NCBI GenBank assembly: GCA_020091685.1
Contig: CM034608.1
Coordinates: 10,168,522 to 10,232,521 of the forward strand
DNA: 64,000 nucleotides
Reading direction: 5' to 3'
DNA from: Lutjanus erythropterus
Taxonomy: Eukaryota; Chordata; Actinopteri; Lutjaniformes; Lutjanidae
The position numbers were made by a program, and so were the translations under genes. Positions 12,451 to 27,719 of the stretch are shown here, in pieces (the stretch's first letter is position 1; each line of letters opens with the position of its first letter). The notes beneath the pieces were generated by a model. It saw nothing but the letters and a program-made list of their open reading frames with translations, made no database searches and was not told the origin of the DNA.

Positions 12451-14086
12451 GATTTTTATCATGGATCCTACCTGAAAGTTGGATCTGAAAACTAGTAAGC
12501 AAGAAAGAGGCGTTTGAGGAAAGAAAATGGGACTCAACTAGGGAAGTGAAAGGGCTGAGGAGATTTTTTGACCATATGCATAAAAATAGACTCCACATTA
12601 TAAAAACATCCCAATGGCTGCAGGGTTCAAGGACATGCATAACTAGCATATTTTCAAGAGGATGAGAGAACTAAAGGAAGGAGAAATTGTTCATCTAAGT
12701 AGGTATGGCGTTAGAACAGTAATGGCGAGAGGTACATCAGGTAAGAGGTAATAGAGAGACAAACCCCATGAGTGACACCTCAGAGGGTGACTCGTGCTCC
12801 TTTGTGAATAAGATTAGAGGAGTAGTGGGGAAGGAGATGGCTTACAGAGGCATTAGCGCACAGAGCGCTCATTAAACCGCATACAGTGTCAGTAAGGGGA
12901 GAGAGGTGTCTTGTGAGGCAGGCTCAATCTGAAAGAGATGGCGGAGTCACTTCTAATAAAGCAAGCCTATTATGCACATGGGAAATAAAAGCAATAGGGG
13001 GCTGTTTCGACACCCTCCTGGGATGTGAGTCAAACACAAAATGTAGGAAACATGCATTCATGTTTAACAGCCCACACAATCTGTTCCCCAGTCAAAAGTG
13101 TTGTCTATTGAAATTGCTTTAAATGCACATGGAACATTACACATGGGCATTGTTCTATATCAGTGTTCCTCTGTTGTCTCTGCTTTTTTTTTTTCTGTAA
13201 GCCTTTGAGGCGCAGTGTTGTTGGCAAATTAGTTAAAGTTACATACAGAAACCTGAGAAGAAAACATTGACTACACTCAGAAATACCGCATCTTGTGATC
13301 ACCATCTTTTCTCTCTGCAATATTTATGTGAAAGTATCACAATTGTGTGGATCCGAGTTGAAGAAACATGATTGATGTATCTGCTGGTGTAATCAATAGC
13401 CAGCACAAATTATCTGTACAGTTCCATGGTTCCCTCCATCTGTAAGGAATGATGAAAGATTCCTCTGAAAACAAACAGTAAGTGTGTCTCTCACTCACTC
13501 GCACTCTTAGACACACACACGCTCACACACACATACAATACCCATATGGGATCAGCAGATGCTTGGCAAGGAGCGAAATGGCTATGTTAGATAGCATATG
13601 CTGTATGATGCCTCTCAGCCACTCTATGTCAGGGAATTATTTCTGACAAATCCTGCAAAGATTAGGGGAAAATACTAGAAAACTGAAATCATGCGTATTG
13701 CCTCAACTGCACCAAAAGTATCCTCAAAGCCCAGAGATCCCATGTTTTAGCTCAAGCTCAACACATCTACATAGAACACATTAATTTTAATAAGTTGGTG
13801 AAATCAGCATGGCGCCTGCCAAAACATCATGCATTTTGTAAGCTGCACTGTAAAAATAATACAGGAAGTGAAATCAACTGTTTTATTAGTTTTATTTATT
13901 CAAGTTGATTAAACTTAAAGTAATATTCATGGTATATATTTTATACTTTATTAAATTAAAGCTACTACAAGATGTTTGTAACTGGTTATGAAACAGGTGA
14001 TATCTCTATATGCTTATATATACTATAATGTTGCCTTTATATTTTGTTATAATGGTAGGGGACGTAACACCACTTTTGTCCGTAGG
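12451..14086. other. Intronic stretch without a gene
   Basis: Low-complexity CA-rich sequence near 13508-13535 and a poly-T run near 13183-13193. Short ORFs (12886-13122 plus, 13105-13320 minus) have no recognisable domains or splice support. Confidence 0.5.
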
Positions 14087-14489
14087 TGTCATGGTTTTGG
14101 TTTTTGTTGATTTCCTGTTTTATTTTGGTAGTCTTGGTTCTCCCTCGTGTGTCTAGTCTTTACTTCCTGTCTTTGTTCTTTTCCCTCTCTTTTTGATTGT
14201 CATGTCTTTCACCTGTTTGCCCACCTGTGTCTTGTTAGTTCCCTCTATTTAGTCCCTGTGTTCCTCAGTGTCTTTGTCAGTTCATGCTTGTTTTTCATGT
14301 ATGTCAGCCTGTGTCCTGTGTGTCTCCCTCTCTGTGATTCTTCTGTGTTTTTTTTCCCCCTGGCTTGTTTTTGAGTTTGACTTTTTGGATTCTGTTTCCT
14401 TGGACTCTGGATTTTGACCTCCCTGCATTTCATGTAAGCCCTTGTTTTGTTGTTTTATTTAATTAAACCTTTTTTGAACAATAGGTGCA
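14087..14489 (+). repeat. T-rich dispersed repeat, possibly a solo LTR
   Basis: Pyrimidine-rich sequence starting TGTCATGG and ending near GTGCA, with 'ctatttagtccctgtg' (about 14244) resembling a promoter and 'attaaa' (14462-14467) as a possible polyadenylation signal. TG...CA limits plus these signals suggest an LTR, and similar sequence is familiar from fish genomes. No target duplication or internal retroviral genes were seen. The low-complexity ORFs here are not genes. Confidence 0.35.
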
Positions 14490-14819
14490 TCCAAAATCAA
14501 TACAATATTAAATTATCCATGGTCCAAAGTTATACCTTTAAATAGCTTCTTTTGACAAACCGAAAGCCCAAAATGCAAAGACCTTTATGTATTGTCATAA
14601 ACAATAAAGCAGCAAATCTTTACAATTTACATATTGTGTATATATATATATAGACTTACAGCCAATTGCATACAATTTAATTAAAAAAAACTTTTCTTTT
14701 GCATTCAGAACAGTGAGTACAGATAAGAATGCAGCTATCTAACAGCCTCAGTGTTTTGAGAATTGATACAGTCTCACAAAACATAATATTGCGATACTAA
14801 AGCGTATTGATTTACACCC

Positions 14820-15238
14820 CCAGTTGACCCTCCCTCAGTCCTGCCCCTTTTTACTCTGTGTTCTAGTGACAGTTGGGGAAGCTTGGTATCTTGGTCAGCT
14901 TTTCTCTCCTCATGTTTCCTGTACTTAGATATGCTACATGCTAGGCCTAAAGTTTGGAGGTGGTTAAAAGACATGGCTTAGGACCAATAAAAGCCACATG
15001 CATTCACATCTTAATTTAGCTAATGTTAGCAAAATGCTAACGCTAACTAGCTAGCTTATCTACATCAACCATTAGCCAGCTAGTTAGCTAGCATTTAGCT
15101 ATAACTAGTTATCTTTAGATGTGACCTTATATATTGCTTTTAAAGGGGACAGTAAGCAGAGAGTAGAGATACCAAGCTTGCTTAACTGTCATTGGAGCAC
15201 ATAGAAGAAACAGACAAGATGTAGGATGGGTCAGTTGT
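14820..15238. mobile_element. Foldback (long inverted-repeat) element
   Basis: The left part (about 14820-14895: 'agttgaccctccc', 'gtgacagt', 'aagcttggtatct') is the imperfect reverse complement of the right part (about 15165-15238: 'agataccaagctt', 'actgtcat', 'gggtcagttg'). A second inner pair surrounds a GCTAGC-rich core ('cacatcttaatttagctaatg' near 15005; 'tagctataactagttatctttagatgtg' near 15095). A related left end ('agttgacccttccctaa') occurs at 26092. Non-coding. Confidence 0.55.
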
Positions 15239-18208
15239 TTTGAATCATTACATAATTGCCTCCACTTGTCTTCAAATTCAGTCTATTAAAGACAGCCAGG
15301 TCACAAACTTTTTTTTTTTAATTTAACAAATAGTTTATTTTTTACAGTGAGTATGGACTACTTCTATCCGGGCATATTAATCTTATCTCACTGTGATAAT
15401 GGTAATAAAGTCCATACTTGATTATACTGCCTTGAGAAACACACATAAGTAGTGAATCCCCCCTCCGTACCACCTCCTCAAGGGGAAATCAATGTATCTT
15501 AATGACAGATCATTAGTGGCTCTGTAAAGGGGAACGATTTTAATGGAAACAACTCTGTCTCACCTCAGAACAAGGAGTGATATCACCGAAAGCTACTGAC
15601 CATTTTCTTCCCTTTTCAAATCGGATTTTTAGTATTTCGAACAGAGCGTCTACCTCAAGAAATTCAGAAATACCTCATACATACAGTATGTAGTTATTCT
15701 GCACAGACAGAACATGCCAGTTTTGGAAATCAGGTAGTTGTTTTCTGCAGCAGAGATGAGTTGTGTAATTCCATGAGGGTCCATAGTGATTTTTTATTTG
15801 AACCTGTGGAAGGCAGAAGTGATGATTCATGCTGAACCTGTAGTGCTTTGGTTTGGTTAAACATGAAATGGCTGGAGTCTAAATTGAAACGCCTGTGGGA
15901 TTGTATACACAACCATCAGCTCTTGAATGTTAATTTGCACTGTACAGGCTGCCTTTCATGACTTATCTGCCTCTGCCATTGGTGCAGTGATGGCTTATGG
16001 GATGACTGAATACAAATAGATAAAGATATGACTGAGTAAATTGCAAGTCACTTTGCTTAAACACTGGTTGTCAGTGTGTGTATTCATTGTAAACATACAG
16101 TGCAAATGGCATCAAATCAAACAGCTAAGACCATGTAATTTGGGATAATGAGTCCACACAATATGAACTTTTCTTTATATCCCAATGTACAATGTCTCTG
16201 CGAGTAAATTAAAACTGTGAATTCTTCCACATTGTGACAACATTGTCAACTGTACTATATAACAAGGCAAAGTCCAGGGTATCTCCAAACAAAGCTGTTG
16301 GACAACATGGCAAGTATCTTTTAATTGTGGTCTAGTGTGGGCCAGCAATAGACTGATGGCAGTATAAGGTAGGGCCCTATAGTTCTGTAATAATATAATC
16401 ACAACTGGAATTGAGACTTAGACAAAGCCATAACACAGATTTCATAGGGCCCTACAGTACATTAAGTCATTGTTAAAAGCTGACTCGAAGTTTGAAAATA
16501 TTACTATGCAATGTGTTGTTATAAATAAGTCATGAACTATCAACAACTATAGCTTTATAAAGAGTTTTACAAAGTATCTGAAACCGTAGTCTCGGAAAGC
16601 TGTGTTTTCAACAACAACAAAAGAGGTTAAAGCTACAAGCAGTGATGATCAAGCCCTCACACCCCTGCACTTTCCACTAGGAGACAGTTATTTGTATCTC
16701 CCTGACTCACCATATTCTGAAACAAGGTCCCATATGGGACACCGGAGGGGGTGGGGGGCTCTTTGCCTCTCTCTAGTACATTCACATGTTAACCAACAGA
16801 TGATGCTAGTTAGCTTTCCAACCAGCTGCAGCCATCCAACCCCCCAAAAATAAAATTCCACAATGCTTAGACTCACCCCCTGGTGAGTCATCTCAGACCT
16901 GATGAGTTACCGGGCTTGCAGTGCATTTTGGGAAACCCTGTACAAACTCCTGTCCTTTCAAACTACCCCATAAGACCATAAGATTCACCACAAATGTAGG
17001 CTATATGCTACATTACCTTCTTATATCATTTCTATGAATGGAAATTTCTGGGTGGGCTTTCAATTGTTCCCTGGATTTTGATTTTTTGGTAACACATGGA
17101 GTCTGTTCTGGAATTATTAAAATTATTGTGAAAAATAAGCAATGCATTTGCAGAATCCTGCTTTATTTAACTCACAATCTATAGTATCTATGGTGTGGGA
17201 GACGTGACAGGTGGTGAGTCATAATATTCACAGTCACAAGCAGTTTTCTAGAATGTTTTCTCACTTGAATCCAGTCTCAAAAAGGAAGCTAAGGAGATGT
17301 ACTTTGGTTTGCATCTATTGGAGATGAGGAAGTACGCACCTTTATTGGGCAGCTCTTCCTTTGCTACAGTCTATGCAGAAGTAGTGCTGTGTTGTGTTTT
17401 AGAAATACTCTATCTGCAAATAAGGTTGGGAAACACCAGGTTTGATGAATTACTGAATAAGAACATTTTCCACAACATTTCATTTCATATATAATATTAT
17501 GGATGAATCTGACGGCTTTGGATATGGAAAAATGGAAGAGGCCTGGTATCTAAGGTGGAGGATGAAATTATACTGAGGGATATGAGTGTGAGTCTCAGTG
17601 ACTACTGATCTAATGCAATGGTAAGAGAGGAACCCAGACCATTTTGAGAGTGAAAGAAAAAAAAACTAAAGAAAGAAAGAAGTGTCTCTCATTGTTAAGT
17701 TCTGGCATCTCCACATGAATCAGGAGTTAGAAAAGTCTTCCTTCCTTTAGGATATAGCAGCAGTTATTTATAATTTTCTTGACTTTCACGGCTCAATGTT
17801 GTGTTGCTTGGTGACTTTGCTTTTAAGCTTTTTTTTTTAATGTTTTTGGCACTGGTGTCAGTGTCCTTCCTTTTGAGATGCACACACATTAATCATTGCA
17901 CCGAATAAGACACAAAAGAGTTCGCTTTTTACAGCAGGATTGTTACCTGATCATAAAAACAAAACCATCCAAATGTGGAAGCGTAGATACTTGATGCTTG
18001 CCTCAGGATATCTCTTCAGAAGTTGTAAGCAAAACTGCCAAGACTGCTGGGTCTTATCTTTTCTTGGGCAGTAAGTCAGGTCTGGGTGTGCATAAATATA
18101 TCCTCTGATTTTATCTGAAGAAAAAGAAATAAATTAGGCATATAGATTAGCGGATACCATCATTCTCAATACTACACACTAGGAATTAGGGTTTTGTAAT
18201 AAACTTAA
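15239..18208. other. Intronic stretch without a gene, up to the exon 2 acceptor
   Basis: Unique-looking AT-rich intron with poly-T/A runs. A small inverted-repeat element is listed at 16369-16455. ORFs at 15730-15912, 16175-16402, 16602-16853 and 17297-17494 show no domains. Confidence 0.5.
16369..16455. mobile_element. Possible very short inverted-repeat element
   Basis: 'gtagggccctat' (16369-16380) and 'atagggccctac' (16444-16455) are exact inverted copies 63 bp apart. The sequence inside the right arm resembles the end of a fish DNA transposon as I recall it. The core itself is nearly palindromic, so this may be chance or a deletion derivative. Confidence 0.35.
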
Positions 18209-19831
<1,623 letters not shown>

Positions 19832-22160
19832 CCCACACCACCGCTACTCCTCCTAAACAAAACTCTGTCCACAGCGCGGCAACCAGAGGTAATTATTTAC
19901 ACTGCTTTGATAGATGATAAGTCTGCTACTTGATTACTTAGCCTTACACAGCAGGTTAGGTAAATACTGTCTACCTATGGATTATTACTGAACAAAGCAG
20001 AGGTGGTTTTAGCATCACTTTGTGTATAACAAGATATCTCATGCTTTCAGATGGGTGTTTGTATATTCGCTTAAACTCTAATCTCTGTTGAGATTCAAAT
20101 GTTTGCTTTGCCGCAGAATTGTACAGAAATACAGATAAATGAGACTGATTACATTTCCTATTCTGCATAATCTTGAGCTTAAGCAATGCTGTTTGTGATA
20201 AGACATTTGTGATTGTTTAGGTGCTCGTTTGCTTTTTTCGCTTGCGTATCACAGGCTTTGGGCTTTGTGTGTTTGCTCTACTGCTATTGAGTTTTTGATG
20301 TGCAGTATTGTGTGGGGAGAACAGCTGAATGGAGGGAATAATCACTTCTGGACACTGGATGTGAATTCTAATAGATGCTGAATAGAGCTTCCCCTGAGCT
20401 GATGACTTAACACTTTTTTTTAAACATAGGTATGACTCAAGATAGTTGTTGGAAAATACTTAATGCTCATAGTCCCCCAACAGCGATTCCTTTCTGATTT
20501 TTTTCCCCTCCTTTGCACACTGATTTGCCGAAGTTACTCATTTGTTTACTCACTGGCTTAATTGATTTGTCACACATAAACTGAAATGCACACTTTCACT
20601 GGCCATCCACACCCGAACTCACACAGAGATAGAAAAAAAATACACATTTTGTGACACACACACACACAAGCAGAGAAAGAAGTAGTGTTTGATAGTCCCA
20701 AAAGGAGTGGGAATCTTTTGAAATGTTTCGTACACAGGCAAGTGAATTTCTTCAAAACAGTATTTACAGACTACAGCAATGTGGGAATACCACTTTTCTC
20801 CTCTCCCTTTCAGCTGCTACACTCTTGTGTACCTGACATACAGTAGCAGTCTTGTTTAAAGCTTTTGTTCTGCTGCTGAATTTTGGCAAGTTTTCCAGGC
20901 TACAGCTAAGCAAAGCTTCTGTAGTTTATCACTGATCGACTGGCCCTGTCAAAACACGGGGTGAAGGATGGGCTAAGCCCACTTTGATGATCAGGTAGCC
21001 CACCCTCTGAAGCTGTAATCCAAGACGTATTTTGGTTAAGCTCTATATATTTTAACATTACCAGCCCACTCATCCTCAGTCTAGTTCCTAGATTTTCTCA
21101 GCATTTCCATGGCATGATTTTCTGGCAGCCTTTCTCTGGAGGAATGACTGTAAATGCAGAGGTTTAAACAGCGAGGAGGTGGAGGAGGAGGAGGAGGGCT
21201 CGATCCTCCACATTCTTTTCCATTTCTGTTGCTGACCGTCTGGCTTTCCTGGAGGCAGGTCACCTGATAATATGTAATACCTGCAGGTTTGCTCACACTG
21301 GGTTGATTGTAAGAGGGACTACAAATAACAGCTGCCATTTTGTTGTTATTTGCCCCATCCTCCCCCATACAGGCTTTGAGTGCCTCCTTTCAGCCCACAG
21401 TGCTGCTTTATGTGAATTTTTAAATGTAAAACTCAATAGAAAGTGATGTTGGATGGATGGATGGATGGATGGATGGATGGAGGGGGAAAATAAAAGATGC
21501 TGTAGTTAATCCTTTTTAGAGATGTACTTTATTTTCTACAATGCAGAGCAACCTTCAATTTGAATTATACATTTTTCACATTCAACTCAACATGCCATGC
21601 TGTCTTCAAGCCAAGAAAACGTGTAGTGTCATCTTATTTTCAGATCAAAATGTGGAGCACAGTGTGATCCTAAGCCAAAGCAATATGCACAGAATGTACA
21701 GAGACTGGATATGATAATAGGGACACCTGTGAAATACAGTAACATCACAAATATGCCTCAAAACATTGTAGAGATACTGCCTTTTTTTAATGCAGTCCCA
21801 ACAAAAAAATAATAAAATAATAAGCTTCACAGAGGTTAACAGTTGCAGTGGTTGTAGGGGTGTTTTGGACTTCAAAGGGCTGTACAGGTGTTCATGTTCT
21901 TGTGGCCGCCTCCTATAATTTAAATGATTACTTAGTCTAATTAGCTAGTTAATTGACAAAGTACACAGCAAGAGACAGCTGCCCACAGGAATCAAATCAA
22001 TATGAAAATGTAGATGAACTTAAATAGAGGTTGTGATGCCAAGAATTGATATTTTCATCTAATCAAAAAGTTTCAAAAATATTGATTGAATTTTGATATA
22101 CTGTTGTACAATTAAAAAGAATCTGATCGTGAAATGATTTTGTTCTATAAATTCTGATTT
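19832..22160 (+). other. 3' UTR of the short isoform and/or intron; no further gene seen
   Basis: Directly follows the stop. A candidate polyadenylation signal AATAAA lies at 21489-21494; no clear earlier AATAAA was noticed. Contains CA-rich sequence at about 20655-20669, GGA-rich sequence around 21178-21198, and the microsatellite at 21451-21481. ORFs here (20570-20755, 21081-21368, 21645-21875, all minus) are low-complexity or featureless. Confidence 0.45.
21451..21481. repeat. (GGAT)n microsatellite
   Basis: Seven to eight uninterrupted GGAT units, downstream of the lrrtm4-like stop codon. Confidence 0.95.
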
Positions 22161-22164
22161 AGTC

Positions 22165-22575
22165 TAGGCCAAAGATGGATGACATGCCTCCACTTCCTCC
22201 TGCTGTGCAAAAATGAGGCCAAAATATCTTGGATATGAGCGCTGCCATCTTGTGCTGGTGACGTGGAGCCAGAATCTGCACGGCAGTGGTCAGGGTTGGA
22301 GCCACACTTTCAAGTCCCTGCCCACACAGCCAGCCGACTCAATCGCGAATAGAGCTCATTTGTCAGTCGCGATGTGACATCCCTTCCTTTATAGCATCAA
22401 ATAACTAATTGCAACCAAGCTGATCCAAAAAATGAACTCTTGGACCTACATCCATATAACAGCAATGGACGATGGAATGTATGAACAATACTGCAGCCAG
22501 CCAACAGGCGGCGATAAAGATGTTTAGACTTCACTTTTAGGGAGTTCTCATGTTGTCCATCTCAATATGTGTCAA
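22165..22575. repeat. Dispersed repeat, class unknown
   Basis: Begins about 'ccaaagatggatgacatgcc' and continues through 'gctgccatcttgtgctgg' to 'cagccagccaacaggcggcg' and 'atgttgtccatc'. The two outer blocks are roughly inverted ('gatggatgacatg' against 'catgttgtccatc'). I recall closely similar sequence as frequent in fish genomes. No coding capacity. Confidence 0.5.
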
Positions 22576-24479
22576 CAGTCTAGGCTAGGGTTAGAGATTT
22601 TTGTGCATTCTCCCTAATGAGTTAGTTGAAAACATAACAACAGATTAATCAAATGATCATTAATTAATTAGATAATTAGATTAGATAACCTAATTTTTCT
22701 CTCACATTTTTCTTAATTTTCTTTGGCTACACTAGACAAAACAATGTCAAATAAGGAGCCAATTACTGCCATTTTTAAAATTAATCAATTATCGATTGTG
22801 TGTTTTTAATCTGTTAAACACTTAACAGCAATTAATCAATTAATGATTGGAAATTAACAATATTAGTCTAGGACATAAAAATTGTCTTCAGAAAATAAAA
22901 TACTTTGAGAATAGCAGTCATTCCTTCAAAATGGCCCCCTTGATTGTCAGTGTGTTCATTTCAGATTATTTGTAAAAACTGTTTCAGTTGTTATTAGTTT
23001 CTTTTGTTTTCATACAGCCCATACAGTTGTCTCAGGGTGCTTATAGAATTAAACCTTAAAATGTAATACCATATATTACAGTGTTTATAAGAAAATTGTT
23101 AATGTCAGCAGTAATATAATATTAAGCAAACAATGGATGGCTATTGGACTGAGGATCAGGAGGAATTAACAGCCTGAGGGAGGAGGAGGGGATACTGTCA
23201 CACTAGGTGACAGCAAACAAAAAGAATATGTTGGTTGCCTTCCAGTATGTCATATTACAAGGGATAAAAATGGCTGATTGTCATTCCCAACAGTCATTTT
23301 GATTCCTGACGCCTCATGCCAGTTGGATCAGGCAATTATCATACTCATATTCCAGGGTGACCCTTTAAGAGACCTTATCTATGAAAGACAATGTCCATCT
23401 CCACCTCACACAGAATACCTCGCGTCCTCTCCATCAGTGTAAGCTCAAAGCGGGCCTGTCGTTTACCATTTAAATCATCACATCTATCGTTAGCCTTTTA
23501 TCTTGACTTGATTGAACTTGGCAATTTAGCTGACTCTTTCATCCTGTGAGCCAAATAAAGCAGGAATTAACCCATCCTAAGAGGGCCAAGGGCCAAATCA
23601 ACATTACAGAGCCAGCAGAATGTAACAACAATATTTGTGATTCATCAACCAGCATTCGTATGAAGGTACTGTCGACAAAGAAATGCAAGCCAGAAGAAAA
23701 GCTGAGTTTTCTTTTAGAATTTACGTCAAAACAGGAATAGATCAAGCGAGTAACGGAAGCTGATAAAGGAGAGTGAAGTGAGCCTCTACACAAAAGCTAA
23801 CACTACACAGTGAAAAACAAATAAAAGATATCTTGTAGAGCTCCCAATAGAATGTTTAAAATGATACAGTTCTAGTTCTCATGAATAGCAATTTGATCAC
23901 CAATACTGATATTCACCACCTTATATAAGCCTTATATAAGCTATACCTAAGGGAGGGAAGTTGGCAGACACAGGTAATATAAATCAGGCCATTAGCTGAA
24001 CACATTTTCTAATCTGAGGAAGGTGAGATGTGTTCATAACATACTGTAAATATCAGTGAAAATGTGCGTGAGCAAAACTAACCCAAGCACATTCAATGGA
24101 TCAAAAGAAAAGTTTAGCATACTAAAACAGAGTGCAGTTCTGTTGTTGGTAATGGTAAAGTATTTGAATTTTGTCAAGTATTGAGTGAGACTGCTGCCAC
24201 CATCAGCCATTAAGATATCACAGAGAGAAGTGAGAGGGAGGTTGGACATCGGAGAAGCAGCAGGGAAAAAGGGTGGAATATTTTCACATCTAACTTGGTG
24301 AATTAAGATTTAATTTTATTGGTGATTGGTGATTGGATTAGTGGAAAGAGAATATTCATATATTTCATCAAATTTGTTTTATAAAAAAGATTATTTTGTT
24401 TCTGTTGATTTTGAATGAACTGTATTTTATTAGAGCTTGGTGGCTTTGGTGAGAGTGATAAATTGGCTGTTTCTGCTTA
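22576..24479. other. Non-coding stretch
   Basis: AT-rich, with ATTAAT-rich debris at 22620-22870 that resembles the tail of the 'gtccataaaatgtcag' repeat family. ORFs at 23539-23793 (minus), 23546-23740 (plus) and 24034-24249 (minus) have no recognisable domain. Confidence 0.45.
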
Positions 24480-24700
24480 AACAAACCAAACTAAACCCAC
24501 TCCATAATGTTGTCAGACACTTAAAATAACAATCTGAGCCTGTGAGTGGTAAAACATGCATTTTTAATTTACGAACATTGATGGTGCACAGTTGCCCCAA
24601 AGGACTACATTGCAGTCCATTTTGTGGCTGACAGCTCCAGCGGTCTCACTCTATACTGGGCCACTTTGAAAAAATTGTTGTTCTGTCATATTGTCAGATA
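24480..24700. repeat. Dispersed repeat (partner at 44550-44640)
   Basis: 'cataatgttgtcagacactt' followed by 'aaataacaatctgagcctgt' (about 24502-24545) recurs as 'cataatgctgtcagacactt...aacaatctgagcccgt' at about 44578-44620. Limits approximate. Confidence 0.45.
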
Positions 24701-24725
24701 CTTAAAACTTTATGCTTGAATGTCT

Positions 24726-24990
24726 CTAACACTAGAATTGACAGGGGTTGCTGTATTCATAAAAAACAGCCAACTGGTAAAATTTACCCCCATATAGTAT
24801 ATAATAATAGTATGAAAATTACTACATCCTCCATAGGGCTATATTTTACTGGCTGTTATAAACACCTACTTTTTCAGTTTTTAAAATCTGGCTTTATCTT
24901 GACAATTTCTAACAATAATGGGTGTTACAAAACACAATTTTGGGAAAAGTCAGAGACTTGAAGCAGCCATGTTGGCGGTTCTAGTATTAA
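24726..24990. mobile_element. piggyBac-like short inverted-repeat element
   Basis: The left end 'ctaacactagaa' (24726-24737) and right end 'ttctagtattaa' (24979-24990) are inverted with two mismatches and carry CTAA/TTAA at the outer edge, as in piggyBac-type MITEs, which insert at TTAA. About 265 bp. It contains an 81-codon frame without domains. Confidence 0.4.
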
Positions 24991-24999
24991 TGTGTTAAA

Positions 25000-27719
25000 C
25001 TAATCCTTTTTCATATATTCAGGTTTAAACAGACATGTCTTGTTCAGTTTTATTGTAAAGTACAGTAGCAGATCAGGTGGTTATCTTCCATTGGCTGTTT
25101 AAAAAAAATAAATAAATAAAAAATATAAGGCTCACTCTGTCCCTCCCTCCCTTGTTTTCCGCAATCTGCTAATTAACTCAATAAACCTGTAAGGGATTGT
25201 TATTGTCAACTGTTTTTACATATTGCTTTTTGGCCTCAGGTTTTGTACAGCACAACCTGTGTAGTCAAATTATGAAGCCATATTGTATTAAGAATGTCTA
25301 CTTGTGTAAACACGTGGAGAAAACAAGTCAAAGCCCAGCATTCTGCTAATTCCTGTCACATTCGCAGTTCTGTTTCCACAAGCTCCCTTTTTTTTTGTTT
25401 TTTATCCCTGCACGCTCCTCCATTTTGTTTCTTGAGATATCCTTGAAAATGCATTCTCTCCAGCCTTATCTGTCCCTCTGTCTCATCTTAAAACATTGTA
25501 GAGGGGAGACAGGAACTATCAGTCAGCAGTCCACAAAGTCCTGAGTTCATCTCAGAGTGTGCTCCGATCTTGTTTCTACATTTTGTTGCTCTTGCGTGGA
25601 CATAAATCACTCGGCAGAACGCGGCAGCACCTGCTGCACTCTCCCCACCTCTCACAGCCTCGCCTCCTCCTCCCCTCAGGCTCGAGGCCGGAGCGGCTCA
25701 GGTCTGTTCATCTCTCCCGAGGGGCGATTGCTTATTCCTCCTGTGTCACTTTTACCATTTCTTTCACTCAGATTCTGGGCCATCACGGTAACTCACCCCG
25801 GACCTCTTCACATGATTGTTCCCCAGATTCAGCTGACATGGATGTGAGTTCGGCAGCCTCTTTAGTGAATTGCCGAAGAAGATGGTGCAATCCTCATTTC
25901 CCTATGTCACTTCAGCCTTCCCACCAAAAGGACTATTTCTATCCTTTCATTTCTTTCTTTTGATCTTTTTCTTTCAAGCTATACTCCTGGTGTGTTTGTG
26001 CCACTTGGGTCTTTTCATGTATCACAACATCACTTGCAATTTTTTTCTCGTGGGAACACCACATGGAATCACTTGTGGCTGTGTTCCCCACAGTTGACCC
26101 TTCCCTAAGCCCAGCCCTTCTCAGTTATTGTTGCTTCACCTGTCAAGCTTTTCATTCACTATATTCACAGGGCTCACATATCTGCCATTTTTCTCTGATG
26201 TTATGATCAGGGTGGGAAGCTCAAATATCATACCGTTGTATTCCAAGTTGTATGTACAAAATTATTTTCAAACTGATGAAACTGACATGGATAGTACTGT
26301 AAAATCTACAGAGACATAGGGATATATTTTCAGGTAAAATAACATATTTGATACCATTAGCTACCATTACTCAATAGCTAACATTAGCATTCAGTCTTTT
26401 TTTTAGATAAAATTACAGTTTGATATGAGAGGAAAGGCTTAAATTAATTGTGGAATATTAACAGAAACATTTCTGTACAGTTTTCTTTCTATCAAATGGT
26501 AACATTAGATAGGAGGTGGTCAATGCTGACATCAGGTGTTGTGTGAAGGTAGCTAATGTATTATCAAATATTTCGTCCGATCTTGAAATATGGCCCCGGG
26601 TCCCTCCAAATTTTCACTTTTCACTTCTAGTAAGTTGCTGATCAGTCATGAAGTGGTGACATGATTTGTCAGATTTCGTATGTTTAAATGACTTCAACAT
26701 TTGAGCCTCCTATCCTGAGTGTGATGTCAGAGGAAAGGGGCTGACGTGTCAATATGGTGAATTCTCGTTTTGCACATATGGCGTCCAGTGATAACGGTGG
26801 CAGATTTAATATCGAAATTGGGTTTACCTTATCATTTCTAGCTGACGCCCATGCATTTTGTTGGCTAAAATGATGACTCTCCCAAGCAGACTTCGTAAGT
26901 GTTGTGGACTAATGCTTGCTAATGCTAATGCTTGAACTCCATTAGTTAGCTAAGAAGTCAGTTTCTAGCTGACTTTTTAATGATTCCATCTGACACATTT
27001 TCAAACAAGAACCCAGTGGAAGTGTCTTAAGTATGTAAAGTTACTTTACGTCTGCATATATGAAGTAATATTGCATGCAAGATTGGGGCTCAAGCTAGCT
27101 TACATCCCAGCAAACCCTGGTAGGATGCTGGAAAACGGCAAGTATATGTATACGACAGAGGACAGAAATGCACCCATTAATGTGGCAAAATAAAGTCAGA
27201 GCATGATTGCCTCAGGAAAAAAGCTGGGATAAAAGCAAAGCTAACCCAGCTTAGACCAAAGCGTGTGTTTTGGTCAGCCTACTTTGATTCATAACCAGCC
27301 CACATTCCTCCTCTTCAGACCCCCCGCATAACAAATTAACCCCCAATGTCATCCCCGGAAATGAGCCATGAATTCAGGTAATGTAGTGATATCGAACAAA
27401 AGTTTGTCTGGAGGTTACTGCTACTGCAGCTAGTAAACTAGCATTAGTTAGCTGGGAGATTAAGTTAGAGCAGGTAAAGAGGAGGTTTAATCCATTCCTG
27501 AGATGTTTGCTCTTGTGTTTCACATTTCTGAAAGACTACAGAAAAGATGCCACCACCCAGACTCGTGAAACACAGAGTATCCCTCGTCTTAAAACCCCAT
27601 GCACGCGGTTTCAGCATGTAGAGAAATACAAAGCTTGACAGGCCTGCAGCACCCTAGTTATGGATGCTATTCTATGACCAGATAGTTGATGTCCACAGTA
27701 GGGACTTAGCAAAGGGTCA
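25000..27719. other. Non-coding stretch with a GC-richer patch
   Basis: 25550-25870 is GC/CpG-richer, with overlapping frames of 134 and 96 codons (see findings). 26092 onward starts like the left end of the foldback element at 14820. AGCTAAT-rich fragments around 26355-26390, 26895-26950 and 27420-27460 are typical repeat debris. No gene recognised. Confidence 0.45.

Noticed and set aside
14147..14433. Cys/Leu/Val-rich and Lys/Gln-rich ORFs on opposite strands
   Set aside because: Low-complexity translation of a T-rich dispersed repeat.
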